DNA of 64,000 nt from NCBI RefSeq assembly GCF_000002875.2, contig NC_009397.2, positions 554,032 through 618,031 on the forward strand, given 5' to 3'. Positions within the stretch are counted from its first letter, which is position 1. Every line of letters begins with the position of its first letter. The notes below the pieces were generated by a model. It searched no databases. It saw nothing but the letters and a program-made list of their open reading frames with translations, and was not told the DNA's origin. Source of the stretch: Leishmania infantum JPCM5 (lineage: Eukaryota; Euglenozoa; Kinetoplastea; Trypanosomatida; Trypanosomatidae). The position numbers and the translations under genes are program-made. Shown piece by piece: positions 52,208 through 62,423 of the stretch.

Positions 52208-54292
52208 TCATGTGAACATGTGAGCGTACGCAAAGTCCGTCTTGCGGGCTGGCGCGGTCTCGTTCTTTTCTGCGCTATCGTACTGCTGCACTATGGGCCG
52301 CCGGGAGCACCCCTTTATAAGAAGAACGGCTCCCTTATTCCCGTTGACACCGCAGTAATTCGGTGCGGAGAAGATCGTCAAGACGCGGTCGTTGTGAGTC
52401 CACATGTGGCCCTCCATCGCCACCTGGTGCGCGCGGCAGATAAAATCGAAGTTGTTGTCGGCGCAGAATCGGTTCGAGGCTGATGGGCCAAACAAGAAGC
52501 CGCAGCCGCGAGGGTTCTGCTCGTACATGGCCACCTCGTTCGTTGGGTCCGACCAGAGAAGCCCTGCGATAAGGTCATCCTCCGCGGCCGTGATGTTGCC
52601 GCAGCTGTAATTGTGCCGCTCCAGGGCGCAGATATCCTCCACATTCTGCAAAACCGGCGAGAGGCCGCCGTGCGTCACAAAGAAGCGCATGTGCAGTGTC
52701 TGCACAATCGCGGCCAGCGGTAGGTCGAGGAACACCTTGTTCACGGCGCTCCACACCGCCGTCCCGGCCGCGGCGCCCAGCGACGACGTCGCCTCCGTCA
52801 AGAAGCCGTACACGCGCGACGTCTTCTCCTCCTCGTGGTTGCCACGCGTCAGGTAAACTAGCGTCGGGTATTCCACCTTCAGTGCCAGCAGCAGCAGCAC
52901 CACCTCCAGGCTGTGCGGGCCGCGGTCCACGTAGTCACCCATGAACAGGAAGCGGCGGTCGCGTCCGTCGGGGTTGCACCGGCGCCGGTCGTACTGCTGG
53001 CAGAGCACGCTCGTGTAGAGGTCCTGGAACTGGCCGTGGATGTCGCCCACCACCACCAGCGTGTCGTGCGCTACCACCTCCAGCTCCAGCAGCGTTGGCT
53101 CCTTCACTAGCACCGCCGTCGCCGCAGCGCACAGCTTCATGATGTAGTCCTCGTTGAAGAAGCTCGCCTGCGTGTACTCGTCGCCGTCCTTCTGCGATGC
53201 CGTCGGGGCACCGACGTCACCGCGCTCGCCACGGCGCAGCAGCCACTCGATCAGCGGCAAAAACTCTCCGCTGCGTGGCGTCGCACCGAAGAAGTCAAAC
53301 GTCCGCTTGTGCTGTACCCCTTCTTCCTCTTGGAAGTCCGGCGTGCTTGACAGGCTAGTGCCGCCTGCCACCGCCTCCAACACTGAGGAAAAGCTTCTGT
53401 TAGAGAGCAGGTGCTCCCGGGTTCGGTCTGTTGGACTGCGCAGAGGGTCGGGCAGGCGGTTGCTGGTCTTGGCTTCGCTGATGGCGAGCGTAGACGGGCG
53501 TTCGGCCATCGCCACCGACGGCCGCGAGTGAGGGGGGCTCGTGGGGTGCCGCAGCTTCCATGGTATGGCCGGTCGGCGATCGGGGAAGGGCTCGTGAATC
53601 TGATGGGCGCGCCGTGGCTGCAACGCTGGCGGGGCAGGCGGTGAAGGTGCTATGCTAATCTTAGGGGGGAGTCGCACGCACGGCAGTGGTATTGTGGTGC
53701 GGCTCTCGGTGGAGGACCTCGTCGTACCGCCGCCGCCAGTACTACGGCTGCCGGCCCCCATTGACGTAGTTGCATCCTCTACCGTGGCAGGGGCACTCGC
53801 CCATTCAACCGGGCTCGCTGGTGACTTTTCAGGCGCCGCCGCGGTTGTAGGCTCATGCGCTGGTGAGGTGGTGATGAGTGTGGAGAGCCGGCGCGCGATT
53901 CGCTCCAACGCGTCTGGCAGCGCTGATCGCGCACCAGAGCGCTCGGACGAGAGGGTTGGCTGCGCCGGCGGTGAAGTCTTTGGTGTTACCGCACCAGCGT
54001 GCTGATCGCCACTGTCGTTACCGCAGTAGCTGCTGCCGTTTTCACTGGCTCTGAACAGGGGTGACAGAGACGAGGATGACGCTGCCGCGGCAGTCGCTGG
54101 GGTGGCTGCTGAGACACTACCGGCGCCGAAGGTGCTGAAGAGAATGTTCTCGCTGTTCTTGAACGGGTCGTCATGGCGTTGTAGGGTTGGTGAAGAGAAG
54201 GGCGAGCGAGGCGCATGCGAATTGGTGTTCGGGAATATTTTCGACGGCGAGTGCGTCCGCCTGGTCGAGCGGTCGAACGGGTGACTCGACAT
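52208..54292 (-). CDS. PPP-family serine/threonine protein phosphatase with N-terminal extension
   Basis: The chosen ATG at 54290-54292 (MSSHPFDRSTRR) gives 694 residues. The frame remains open upstream into a poly-C and N-containing stretch of Gly/Trp/Phe noise, which I reject. Residues ~1-340 are Ser/Pro/Ala-rich and disordered. The catalytic domain (~400-680) has all PPP motifs: GDIHGQ, MGDYVDRGPHS, TRGNHEEE, THGGLSP, LLWSDPTNE, RGCGFLFG, CRAHQV and FSAPNYCG. These supply the two metal sites. The C-terminus is short and has no EF hands, so it is not a PPEF/RdgC calcium phosphatase. Subfamily placement between PP1, PP2A and kinetoplastid-specific PPPs is not decided by eye. The long disordered leader is a likely targeting or phospho-regulated region. 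Confidence 0.9.
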   Translation of the reverse strand: MSSHPFDRSTRRTHSPSKIFPNTNSHAPRSPFSSPTLQRHDDPFKNSENILFSTFGAGSVSAATPATAAAASSSSLSPLFRASENGSSYCGNDSGDQHAGAVTPKTSPPAQPTLSSERSGARSALPDALERIARRLSTLITTSPAHEPTTAAAPEKSPASPVEWASAPATVEDATTSMGAGSRSTGGGGTTRSSTESRTTIPLPCVRLPPKISIAPSPPAPPALQPRRAHQIHEPFPDRRPAIPWKLRHPTSPPHSRPSVAMAERPSTLAISEAKTSNRLPDPLRSPTDRTREHLLSNRSFSSVLEAVAGGTSLSSTPDFQEEEGVQHKRTFDFFGATPRSGEFLPLIEWLLRRGERGDVGAPTASQKDGDEYTQASFFNEDYIMKLCAAATAVLVKEPTLLELEVVAHDTLVVVGDIHGQFQDLYTSVLCQQYDRRRCNPDGRDRRFLFMGDYVDRGPHSLEVVLLLLALKVEYPTLVYLTRGNHEEEKTSRVYGFLTEATSSLGAAAGTAVWSAVNKVFLDLPLAAIVQTLHMRFFVTHGGLSPVLQNVEDICALERHNYSCGNITAAEDDLIAGLLWSDPTNEVAMYEQNPRGCGFLFGPSASNRFCADNNFDFICRAHQVAMEGHMWTHNDRVLTIFSAPNYCGVNGNKGAVLLIKGCSRRPIVQQYDSAEKNETAPARKTDFAYAHMFT

Positions 54293-54516
54293 GACGGACG
54301 GATGCGTCGAACCACCCCCGCCACCAAGTAAACAACCCAGCCAACCGAAAACCCTAAAAAACACCCCCCCCCCCCCCCAAAAAGCAAACCACCCCCCACC
54401 CCCCAGCCACCAGGGTTGCCACCTTCCGTCCTTTATTGGTCTTGTTCTTTTTTTTGGGGCGCGACCCTGAAAAGACTCCACCTACAAGGCCCGGGCCCCC
54501 CCACGCCGCTTTACCC

Positions 54517-54518
54517 NN
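54517..54518. other. Ambiguous bases (NN)
   Basis: Two N flanked by C and G homopolymers, marking a low-confidence join or unreadable homopolymer. Confidence 0.95.
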
Positions 54519-54670
54519 GGGGGAGGGTGAGGGGGGGGGGGGCGCACGTCCACACACGGACACGGAGCGAGTCGCTTTCAAAGTGGAAACAAATACAAAA
54601 GAGACGCAACAACAACAGAAAGCAGAGGTGAGAAAGAAGGAGGGGGAGAAGGGAGAGGAGAGAGGGTGGC

Positions 54671-54696
54671 GTGTGTGTGTGTGTGTGTGTGTGTGT
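54671..54696. repeat. (TG)n microsatellite
   Basis: Thirteen TG dinucleotides in the phosphatase 5' flank; (CA) on the transcribed strand. Confidence 0.9.
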
Positions 54697-55280
54697 ATGT
54701 CTGTCTGGAGTGACGGGCGTGGGAGAAGTGAGGCGACAGGAAAGGACACGCACCGCACGTACGCACGCGCAAACACACACACACACACAAACACGCCAGG
54801 CTTGGGGGAGGGAAAGGATGGTGGGTGTGAGTCGCTGAGGTGGTCGTGGCTTTGGGAAGTCGCCACAAGACTTCGATCGCGCCTTCTTCGTCGATAGTGA
54901 CAGCGATGAGGTTAAGGAGGGGGTCCGCTTCCGCACGCGCTGCTCTCCTCCCACCTCACCGGCGTGAGTGCAAGCAGCTGGAGCACAAAGGCACAGAAGC
55001 AAAGAACACACCAGAATCTGTATGCTCGTGCGCCAGAGAAGGAACGAAAGAAATCGTGGCAGTGATGCTGACCGTACCCCTCTTCGTATAAGTGCTTGAG
55101 GGAACCGTTCGTGGGTACGCGATGCCGAGGTACTCGCTGTTCGATGGGCCAACCTATCCATCGCGTATGTGTGCGTGACGATAAGGTGGATGAGAAGCAG
55201 TGCAGTCATGCGAGGCAGTGCCCAAGAAGGAAAGAATGGAGACAGGAGGAGAAGAGCGAAGCAGATAAGAGCAGCGGCGC

Positions 55281-55340
55281 ACACGCGCGCACGCACGCAC
55301 GCACGCACGTACGCACGTACACACATACACACACACGCAC
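55281..55340. repeat. (ACGC)n / (ACGT)n array
   Basis: Tandem ACGC units passing into ACGT and CACA units, in spacer. Confidence 0.75.
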
Positions 55341-55978
55341 AACACGAAAGAAACAGCAGGGAAGCCTGAGGTCAGCATGGACAGTTGGCACGCCGTCGTC
55401 ATGTTTCTGCCATTTCTGCTTTTTCTCCTCGGCCGAGCACGCGATGTCTCTGCTTCGCTGTTTGCCGCTCCGCTCTCGCTGTTCGCTTGTTGTTCACCTG
55501 AACCGTATTGAACACCAACGCAGAGTGCACACACAAGCCCACCAACACGTCCCATCACATGGGCACTCACCACTGCCGACAGCATTGACACCGTCGCGGT
55601 ATCCCTCGTGCGTTGGCTTCCGTCACCTCCCCCACTCCCCGCATTCAACGGGCATCTTCCCCGCATAGGCGCGACAAGCCTGATCGACTGCTTGGCGTAG
55701 AAGCGGAAAGGGAGGCTGCGAGAAATACGGGAGGGCGTGAGACGCTAGTCACGGCGCGCAGCACTGGCAGCAGCACCGGCCCACTTCAACGCACAGACAC
55801 AGCCGCTTACCTGTAACCCTTGTTCTCTGTCTTACGGTTGCTGCGGAACGGCTGCTTGCTGCCGCTGCGGCTTTGGCTGTGACTTGGGTGTCGCCCCATC
55901 CGTCTTCAGTGCTGCGTCTGCTGCTAGGTGGAGAAGGTGACCACACTTCACAATGTCGGCTGGAGCGCGTGTGCCAAG

Positions 55979-56380
55979 TTAGCGCTCTGCGGCCATATGC
56001 TGCACGATGGGGTCGCTAAACGCGATGGTGGTAGGCTTATTGAGCTTCTTGCGGAAGAAGGAAGAGCAAAGGACGGAGAGGAGCGTGTCGTAGCCCTTGG
56101 AGTTGATCTGCAGCCTCTTCATCAGTTCTGCATTGTAGCCGTCGGCCCGCTGCATCAAGACGTGATACGTTCTTCGGCCCAGAAGCGCACCTTTTTTCTT
56201 GACGGAGCTTGTGGTAGTTGCCGAGCTTCCTTGAACACAGCGCCGAGTCGGGTGACGAGGGGCCGGTGAGGCGGCGGCTGCAGCCGTCGTTGCTGGGGTA
56301 CTGGCTGTGGCGATGTCGAAGACCTCGACAGTGCTCGCCTTCGCGTCCTCGTCGAGCAAGTCGAGGGCCAGCTCCACCAT
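55979..56380 (-). CDS. Small unrecognised protein
   Basis: 133 residues. ATG at 56378-56380 (MVELALDLLDEDAKASTVEV) and TAA at 55979-55981. Layout: an acidic N-terminus, a Thr/Ala/Ser-rich link (~28-50), a basic stretch (VKKKGALLGRRTYHVLMQRA), then a C-terminal domain-like part (NAELMKRLQINSKGYDTLLS, SFFRKKLNKPTTIAFSDP) ending QHMAAER. Codon pattern is acceptable but weaker than in the large genes. I do not recognise it; it is probably kinetoplastid-specific. The frame is open for a few codons upstream to a TGA at 56405-56407, with another open stretch beyond it. It lies between the DRC11 and phosphatase genes, in the same orientation. Confidence 0.6.
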   Translation of the reverse strand: MVELALDLLDEDAKASTVEVFDIATASTPATTAAAAASPAPRHPTRRCVQGSSATTTSSVKKKGALLGRRTYHVLMQRADGYNAELMKRLQINSKGYDTLLSVLCSSFFRKKLNKPTTIAFSDPIVQHMAAER

Positions 56381-57478
56381 AATTGGCCTGTTGCCCAACC
56401 CAGGTCAGGTAATCGTCTCCATTGTCAAGGACATCGCATTCTCAATGACAGCATGGTAACACACAATGATGACGTTGCGCATCATGCCGCCTTCGATCAC
56501 GGGGCCGAGAGTCGGCCAGCCGCGAAAGACGTGCACGCATTCGCTTGATTCGGAATGCGAAGTTGTGGAGAAAGGGAGAAGACCAGAGGCGCTGACCACC
56601 GAAGCACACCTGCCCATCCACGATGGTGGGCGCGTGTCTGACAAGGGTTGCGAGAGAGTGGATGGGTGAGTAGTGGAGGGCAGGGGAGTTGCTGGGCAGA
56701 AAAATGGCGACAGCAGTTGGATAGCGAAACGAAAGGAGACGCCGTTAAAACGGCGACATCAGAAGGGCCCCATTCACGAGAGCGGCACCGTGAGGGCGCA
56801 GCAGCAGCAGCACGGCATTCGGGCGCTGCCGCACCCACACAGGAAAAAAAGGCTCAGTGCCCTTGTTCTACCTGCTTCATTAGACCAGGCAAGAGACACT
56901 CATAACAGGGGAGGGGGAGGGGTTCGTTGCTGCCCAGCCACGCATGCACACACGCTCGCGCTCGTCATGCCCGAGGCACTTGTTCCTCATCCCCGCGTCT
57001 GCCCCTCCCCACCCCCCCACCAGGCACATGCCCCCCTTCCATCGAGCAGGCAGAGTCTCCGACTATCAAAGAAAGAGGAGGTGATGGAGAGAGAGACGCC
57101 GGAGAGGAAGGGGGACGATATTACTTTGTTCGTTCGTGGCTCGACATGACAGAGACACACATCAGTGGGTCACGTTTACATACACCGATGCGCATACACC
57201 TGCCAGCCTGCCTGCACAGGTGCACCAAGGCATAAGGGCAGGGAAGAGCGCCAAGGCCCCTCCCCCTCCCCCAAAAAAAGAAGTCCCCGCCACGCAGGTC
57301 ATCTAATATACATGTCACCCACGCCATCCTCAGCGAGAGAGAGAGAGGCAAACACGCACACACACACACACGCCACAACCATGCGCGGACGTGCAAACTG
57401 CATTCCCTCCACCCACCCCCACACCACCACTGTAGACGATGTTGCTGCTTTTCCTTTTCTTCGCTCTGTTGGCAGCGA
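56381..57478. other. Intergenic spacer
   Basis: No convincing gene. A minus-strand open stretch at 56405-56644, in the same frame as the small gene but closed by TGA, has a weak codon pattern and may be 5' leader. The stretch next to the DRC11 stop (57340-57480) has a short CA run. Confidence 0.45.
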
Positions 57479-60316
57479 TTAGCGGTGCTTCGCCTCATCC
57501 TCGGATGGCTTAAAGTCCTCAACGGCGTTGGCGCGCCGCATCATCACCGGCAGCGACGCTTGGAAGTCATGGTAACGCTGCACCTGAGCAGCGTTCAGTC
57601 CAGTCGTGACGGCCAGCGCAGGGACAAACTCCTCAGCTGCGATCGGGTTATGGGCCAGCCGCTCCATCCGGTGGGCAGTGAGCGTCTGCGTGACGCAGTC
57701 GCGCAGCTGGCCAGCGGAGAGGCCATCCGTGAGCAGGGAGACGTGGCGGATGGCTTCCGCGATGGATGCCTCTGCTGCAGGGGTGACGGCGGTGGAGTGA
57801 ACCGTATCCAGCCGCGCCTTGATGAAGGTTTTCAGCAGCGCCTCACGGGTCGCAAAGTCGGGGGCGGCGAGGTGCACGGCTCGCTGAAAGATGTTGCACA
57901 GGGCGGCGGTGTCGGCACACCACGGCTCCGTCGACGTGGCCACTACCAAAACACGATCTGTTGGCTGCAGACTTGCGATGCCCTTGAGCAGCTCCTTCTT
58001 CAGCTTCTTTCCACGCGTCAGCTCGCCGTCCTTCTTCTTCCCTCGCTTGCCGCCCTTCCCAGGAAAGATCTTCTCGATGCGGTCTATGTAAATCACCGAT
58101 GGCCCCTTCATGCGTGCCGTGTAGAAGACGACCTGCACCATCTTGGCAATACCCTTGGTGGTGAGGAAGTTAGCAGGCGACAGATTGAAGAAGCGAGCAC
58201 CACTCTCGTTGGCGATGGCATAGGCGAGGAGGGTCTTTCCAGAGCCGGGTGCACCGTAGAGCAACAGCCCTGTCGGGTGCGGGGCCAGGTCGTGCACCAC
58301 CTGCGACCCCAGAGGCAGCACCGCGTAGTCGGTGACGGCGGCGCGCACCTCGGCGGCAGACGGGTCCTTCAGCCACGAGGACGGCTGCGCGTACGCTTTG
58401 AAGAGCGTCTCCATCTTCTCCTTCGGCATCCCGATCGCGTGTTGCACGTCGTCGTTCCACCCGCGCAGCACACGCTTCCACTTCTTCTCGATCTCCTTAT
58501 CAACGGTCTGCGTGCGCAGCAGGCGATCCAGCGGCCCGGCCGTGACGCCAAGGGGGCCGACGAAGGACGAAAGCCGCACATCCGGCGGCGGCAGCTGCAG
58601 CTTGTTCTCGTAGACGGTGGTGTTGAGGTAGGACTCCAAATCTTCGCCCTTGGTCGGGTCGCGCAGCTTCGGCTTTTTGGCGGCCTTCGCCTTCTTACCC
58701 TTTCGGCCGCCCTTCTTCCTCTTGCCAGCGTTCTTCTCCGCCTCGAGACGTTCCTTGAGGTTGTTCACCTCCATCATCACGAGCTGGTCGACGCACTGGC
58801 GCAGATCCTGCATAATGCCGCGGGGGCCATCCAGCAGCTCCCGCCTCAGCAAAGCCTCGTCATAGGGCTGATCCAGGTCGCCCTTCTCCACGCGGGTGCG
58901 GTGGAACTGCTCCTTCCAGAGCGTGTTGTGCCGCTCGGTTGTGGCGGAGACGTGATCGAGGAAGACGCTGGGCGGTGCGGCTGTCGAGGCAGAAGCGGCG
59001 GCATCGCCATTGCCTGGGCGACGAAAGGATTTACGTGGGCCGCCCTGTGCAGTAGCATTGGTGGCTTCGACACTTTCGGACACACGAGATACCGAGCGGC
59101 CACCGTAGCCCGTCCCGTTAAGGCTTGCCTTCTCACTGCCGCTTGCCTCAGATCCAACAGACGCGCCAGCCGATCCAGCCTTGCGAGTGCTGCGGCCGAG
59201 CAGTGTCAATGTGCCTCCGTCCTCCACTGTGGGAACGTCCATAATGCCGTTCTTAGCCTTCCCATCGAGGCGTGCGTAGGCCATGTGCATCAGCACTTCG
59301 TCGAGCATCACCTCAAGCGTCTTGGGCCCTTCCTGGCTTTTCAACTGGCGGTTCATCTCAAGCATCTTCTGCAGCAGCTCCGCCTGGTTCACTCGCTGCC
59401 GCGCCTTGCGATCGTCGTGGTGGATGCTGGCGGCAACTCTTGCCGCGTTACCGCGAACGGCCGCCGTGCTGGTCATCCCCAGAAGCTCCTGCTCCTGTTG
59501 GTACCGCTCCTTGGCACGCTTCTGCTGAAGGTAGCCAAGAGCCACCTTCTGTACGATGGTCGCCGCACGATCCTTGCCCGTCAGAGACTGCAGCTCTGCC
59601 CCATGCGCGGCGGCGTACTGCTGCTGACGGAAGAGCTGCAGCTGGATCTTTGCCAGCTGCCGAGCTTGACGACCGCGCTCAGCGAGTTGCAGGATGCGTA
59701 CAGCCTCCTCGACAGACATCGGCGCCGTGTCGCCATCTGCCGTCGCCGGTGACTTCTCCGCAGTGGTGGGAAACGGGGGCAGAGCTTTAGTGGGGTCCTC
59801 AGCGAAAAGTGCCGCGCTGTGCGCGGCTGCCGCGAGCGCCACCGGGGCCACCCCAGGCGCCGTTTCCTTGTAGTGCTGCTGCAGAGACAAGACGTACGCC
59901 CGCTCCTGCAGCAGAACCTCGCGGCGGTCCTCAAGCAGGTACGTTGGCAGCGGCGGCTCCAGATCCTCCGGGGACAGCCTCATCTCCTCGAGGGTGTCGT
60001 CCAGCGCCACATAGTCGCCGCAGTGCTCAACAATATTATGACGCGCCTCGAGCATGCGTCCAAGACAGCTGTCCAGTAGTGTGCGCACATCACCGCGGCG
60101 CTGTGGCTGAAGCTCCGTGTCATGGATGACGGCAATCTGCCGCGCCAGCCGCACGTACCGCACGTAGAGGGAGAGCCAGTACTGCGCGTAGTACGCATGC
60201 CGTGCTTTGGCATCCATAGGGACGCGCAGGGCGCTCACGTACACATCCTCGCGCTGTACCTCGGCCAGATCCGCCAGGATCTGCTGGTACTGCCGCTGGT
60301 AGGAGAGCGTGGACAT
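57479..60316 (-). CDS. IQ and AAA domain protein, DRC11/IQCA-like
   Basis: ATG at 60314-60316 (MSTLSYQRQYQQ), TAA at 57479-57481, 945 residues. The frame is open to 60466, but the splice signal at 60486 and the protein-like start favour this ATG. The N-terminal helical region (~1-200) contains the family pattern (ARHAYYAQYWLSLYVRYVRL, LPTYLLEDRREVLLQER). An IQ motif (AATIVQKVALGYLQQKRAKE) is at ~252-275, a long Lys-rich coiled coil with KRKKGGRKGKKAKAAKKPK follows at ~520-550, and an AAA+ module at ~680-860 has Walker A GAPGSGKT. The Walker B segment reads VIYIDRIEKI, so the usual catalytic Glu is Arg. The domain order matches IQCA1/FAP82, called DRC11 or CMF22 in trypanosomes, a subunit of the nexin-dynein regulatory complex on axonemal doublets needed for normal flagellar beat. 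Confidence 0.9.
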   Translation of the reverse strand: MSTLSYQRQYQQILADLAEVQREDVYVSALRVPMDAKARHAYYAQYWLSLYVRYVRLARQIAVIHDTELQPQRRGDVRTLLDSCLGRMLEARHNIVEHCGDYVALDDTLEEMRLSPEDLEPPLPTYLLEDRREVLLQERAYVLSLQQHYKETAPGVAPVALAAAAHSAALFAEDPTKALPPFPTTAEKSPATADGDTAPMSVEEAVRILQLAERGRQARQLAKIQLQLFRQQQYAAAHGAELQSLTGKDRAATIVQKVALGYLQQKRAKERYQQEQELLGMTSTAAVRGNAARVAASIHHDDRKARQRVNQAELLQKMLEMNRQLKSQEGPKTLEVMLDEVLMHMAYARLDGKAKNGIMDVPTVEDGGTLTLLGRSTRKAGSAGASVGSEASGSEKASLNGTGYGGRSVSRVSESVEATNATAQGGPRKSFRRPGNGDAAASASTAAPPSVFLDHVSATTERHNTLWKEQFHRTRVEKGDLDQPYDEALLRRELLDGPRGIMQDLRQCVDQLVMMEVNNLKERLEAEKNAGKRKKGGRKGKKAKAAKKPKLRDPTKGEDLESYLNTTVYENKLQLPPPDVRLSSFVGPLGVTAGPLDRLLRTQTVDKEIEKKWKRVLRGWNDDVQHAIGMPKEKMETLFKAYAQPSSWLKDPSAAEVRAAVTDYAVLPLGSQVVHDLAPHPTGLLLYGAPGSGKTLLAYAIANESGARFFNLSPANFLTTKGIAKMVQVVFYTARMKGPSVIYIDRIEKIFPGKGGKRGKKKDGELTRGKKLKKELLKGIASLQPTDRVLVVATSTEPWCADTAALCNIFQRAVHLAAPDFATREALLKTFIKARLDTVHSTAVTPAAEASIAEAIRHVSLLTDGLSAGQLRDCVTQTLTAHRMERLAHNPIAAEEFVPALAVTTGLNAAQVQRYHDFQASLPVMMRRANAVEDFKPSEDEAKHR

Positions 60317-61897
60317 GTTGTCCTGGGCTGCTGCTCCTGCGACAGTCGCCAGCGACCCCTTCCTCTCTCTGTCTTGGTGTGTGCGAGCTCCCCGTGTGGC
60401 TTTCACCAGTCGGCCGCACACACCTGAGCATATGCAGCCTTCTTTCGCGTTGCCGCTTGGCCACACGAACAGCCCTCACCTGCACCTGAGGAAGGCAAGA
60501 GAAACGAGTGTGTGTGTGAGAGAGAGAGACGAGAGAGAGAGCAGAACGCGAGAAATTGCGCTGCGTCAGGCCCCGTGCCAACACCGAGGAGGCCAACGGC
60601 AATGAGAGGTTATGATCTGCTGTTCGCGTGAGTGCTTTGATTGTGCTCCTCGCTCGTTTCCTTCACCAGTACAGGCATGTGGTCGTGCACAAGAAAACGT
60701 GTTGATTCTTCACCGACATGCGCGAGAGAGAGAGAGAAGGGCGGTTGTGGCGGGGGGTGAGGCTCGAGGAGATGGAAGAAGGGACAACGCTCTATCGAAG
60801 TCATCCGCGAGTCAGCATACTCGCCTCCATCAGTGCGATTATCGGGGTGTGTGCGTGCGTGCCGCCTACACTGAGCCCATGCCAGCACAAGTCGAGTGCG
60901 TCTTTCGTACAAGAACACGCGTAGGCGTGTACGCCTATGCTCGTGCACTGACGAGACTGCGGGGCCACATGTCCTTTCCCCCTTCCTGTTTCACCGGGTG
61001 CAGACATGGGCGCGAGTCCGTTGGGCGCCGAACCTCCTCTGAAGGCAGGGAAAGTGCCCAATAGCGCGAGAGAGTGAAGGGACCATGAAGTCGCTGGGGC
61101 TCTTTGTCATGTGAAACAGAGTTCACAGGTAACGTTGGGAGGTGGAATAAAGATCTCGCTTGCACTGAAGACAAAAAAAAACGCGATCCTCCGCCCGATC
61201 TCGTCGCACACTGATGTCCCTGCCACGCGTGCGTCGAGGCCGAAGTAGCACACACACAGACAGGTGCGCACACACACACACACGTGCATACACACAGAGG
61301 AGGGAGAGGTGGGCATGTGGAAGTGCATGCATGTCCGCAGGAGCGGGTGCACTTGCGTGTCGGTTTAGCAAAAGGAGAAGGTAAGGGGAAGAGAGAGCGA
61401 GCGAGCTCGAATTAGTCATCAGCATTCACTTTCCAAGTAACGCCTTCACCGTCATATATAGCTAGATGGGCAGCGGAGGGAAACGAGAGACACGCACGCA
61501 CGTGGCAACGATGAGAGAGAGGGAGAGGGGAGAGGTGGTCATGAGAGGCCGAGAGAGCGGAGCCACCTCGACCACGAACACGCACGAGACAAACCACAAA
61601 AGAGGGGGCGTGCTTGAGGCGACGCGCACGCGCACACACTTACTCACACGTAAAACACAGACGCATGCGCGCTAAGAAAGAAAAGGAGACAAGTCCTGCG
61701 CATGCGTGTCACCACCTCCACCTAAACGGCTCTCGCTTACACACACACACACTGCAGAGCTGAGGGCAAAAGACAAAAAAAGGGAAAACCGCAACACGCA
61801 TCATCACAGAGTCTCCAGAACACCGAGCTCTCTTAAGCAGTGAGGCCGTTGTATAACGGTAACGGCAATGGGCACACGAGCACAGGTTGCCTTTTCT
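60317..61897. other. Intergenic spacer
   Basis: No gene seen in 1.6 kb. It includes the DRC11 splice region, a CA array near 61250-61292, purine-rich sequence near 61500-61540 and CA/A-rich patches near 61735-61785. Confidence 0.5.
60486..60541 (-). promoter_or_regulatory. Predicted trans-splice acceptor of the DRC11 gene
   Basis: A CT-repeat pyrimidine tract on the minus strand (about 60541-60518) followed by AG at 60487-60486, 170 bases before the chosen ATG. Confidence 0.5.
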
Positions 61898-62423
61898 GCC
61901 AACGCGTGTGCATTCGTTCTCGGCCATACAGCACCGGCCACACGCCACACTGCACCCCCACCCCACACATCCGCGCCGTGCGCAGAGGCAGCAGCAGACA
62001 CACGCCGGCACAGCAGTGCGCCGACTCAGTCAGCTGAGCACGGCCGCCGCCTCACACTCTAAGCAGACCCTCTCTGCCGGTCGCCACCTGCTGCGCCCCT
62101 CGGGGGTGTCCCAGGGCCCCCATCCACCCACCCCGCGCACACACACCAGTAGGCAGTGAGCGTCGGGCGGGATGCGCTCGAGTCACGCGGAGGCTTCGCC
62201 CATCACATGGATGACACAAGCGTGTGCGCTGTCGCAGGTCGCTCTGGCCTCTCTGCGTCGTGGGCACGGGAACCCCCGTCACCACCCGAAGTGGTTCGGC
62301 AGGGGCAGGGGGATAGAGGGGGGGGGAGACGGCTGCTTTGGCTTCCCACCCACATCCAGAGAGTGGGCACTAGATCTTGAGACCAGGGTGAAGTATCGCC
62401 GGTCATCAGGGCACGGCTAAGCC
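61898..62423 (-). mobile_element. SIDER-like retroposon, copy b
   Basis: A direct repeat of 50466-50927 over its left ~455 bases with few differences. Its minus-strand 5' end contains GGCTTAGCCG, a middle CCTGGTCTCAAG with TCTAGTG, and GTGGGTGGGAAGCCA, again resembling the L1Tc/ingi 79-bp signature. Length (0.53 kb) fits SIDERs. It lies in the 3' flank of the P4-ATPase gene, about 0.87 kb after the stop codon, in sense orientation, a usual place for elements that influence mRNA fate. Confidence 0.7.

Larger units (their letters stand above)
54293..55978. other. Spacer with poor-quality bases
   Basis: No gene seen in 1.7 kb. Near the phosphatase start it contains C16-type and G runs and two N (54517-54518). 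At 54626-54667 it is purine-rich on the plus strand, a pyrimidine tract on the transcribed strand that may be the splice signal of the phosphatase gene. Further right come (TG)n, (CA)n and an ACGC array. Confidence 0.5.

Noticed and set aside
57485..59752. A 755-codon plus-strand frame opposite DRC11
   Set aside because: Antisense shadow of a GC-rich gene; the DRC11 frame on the other strand has clear family motifs.
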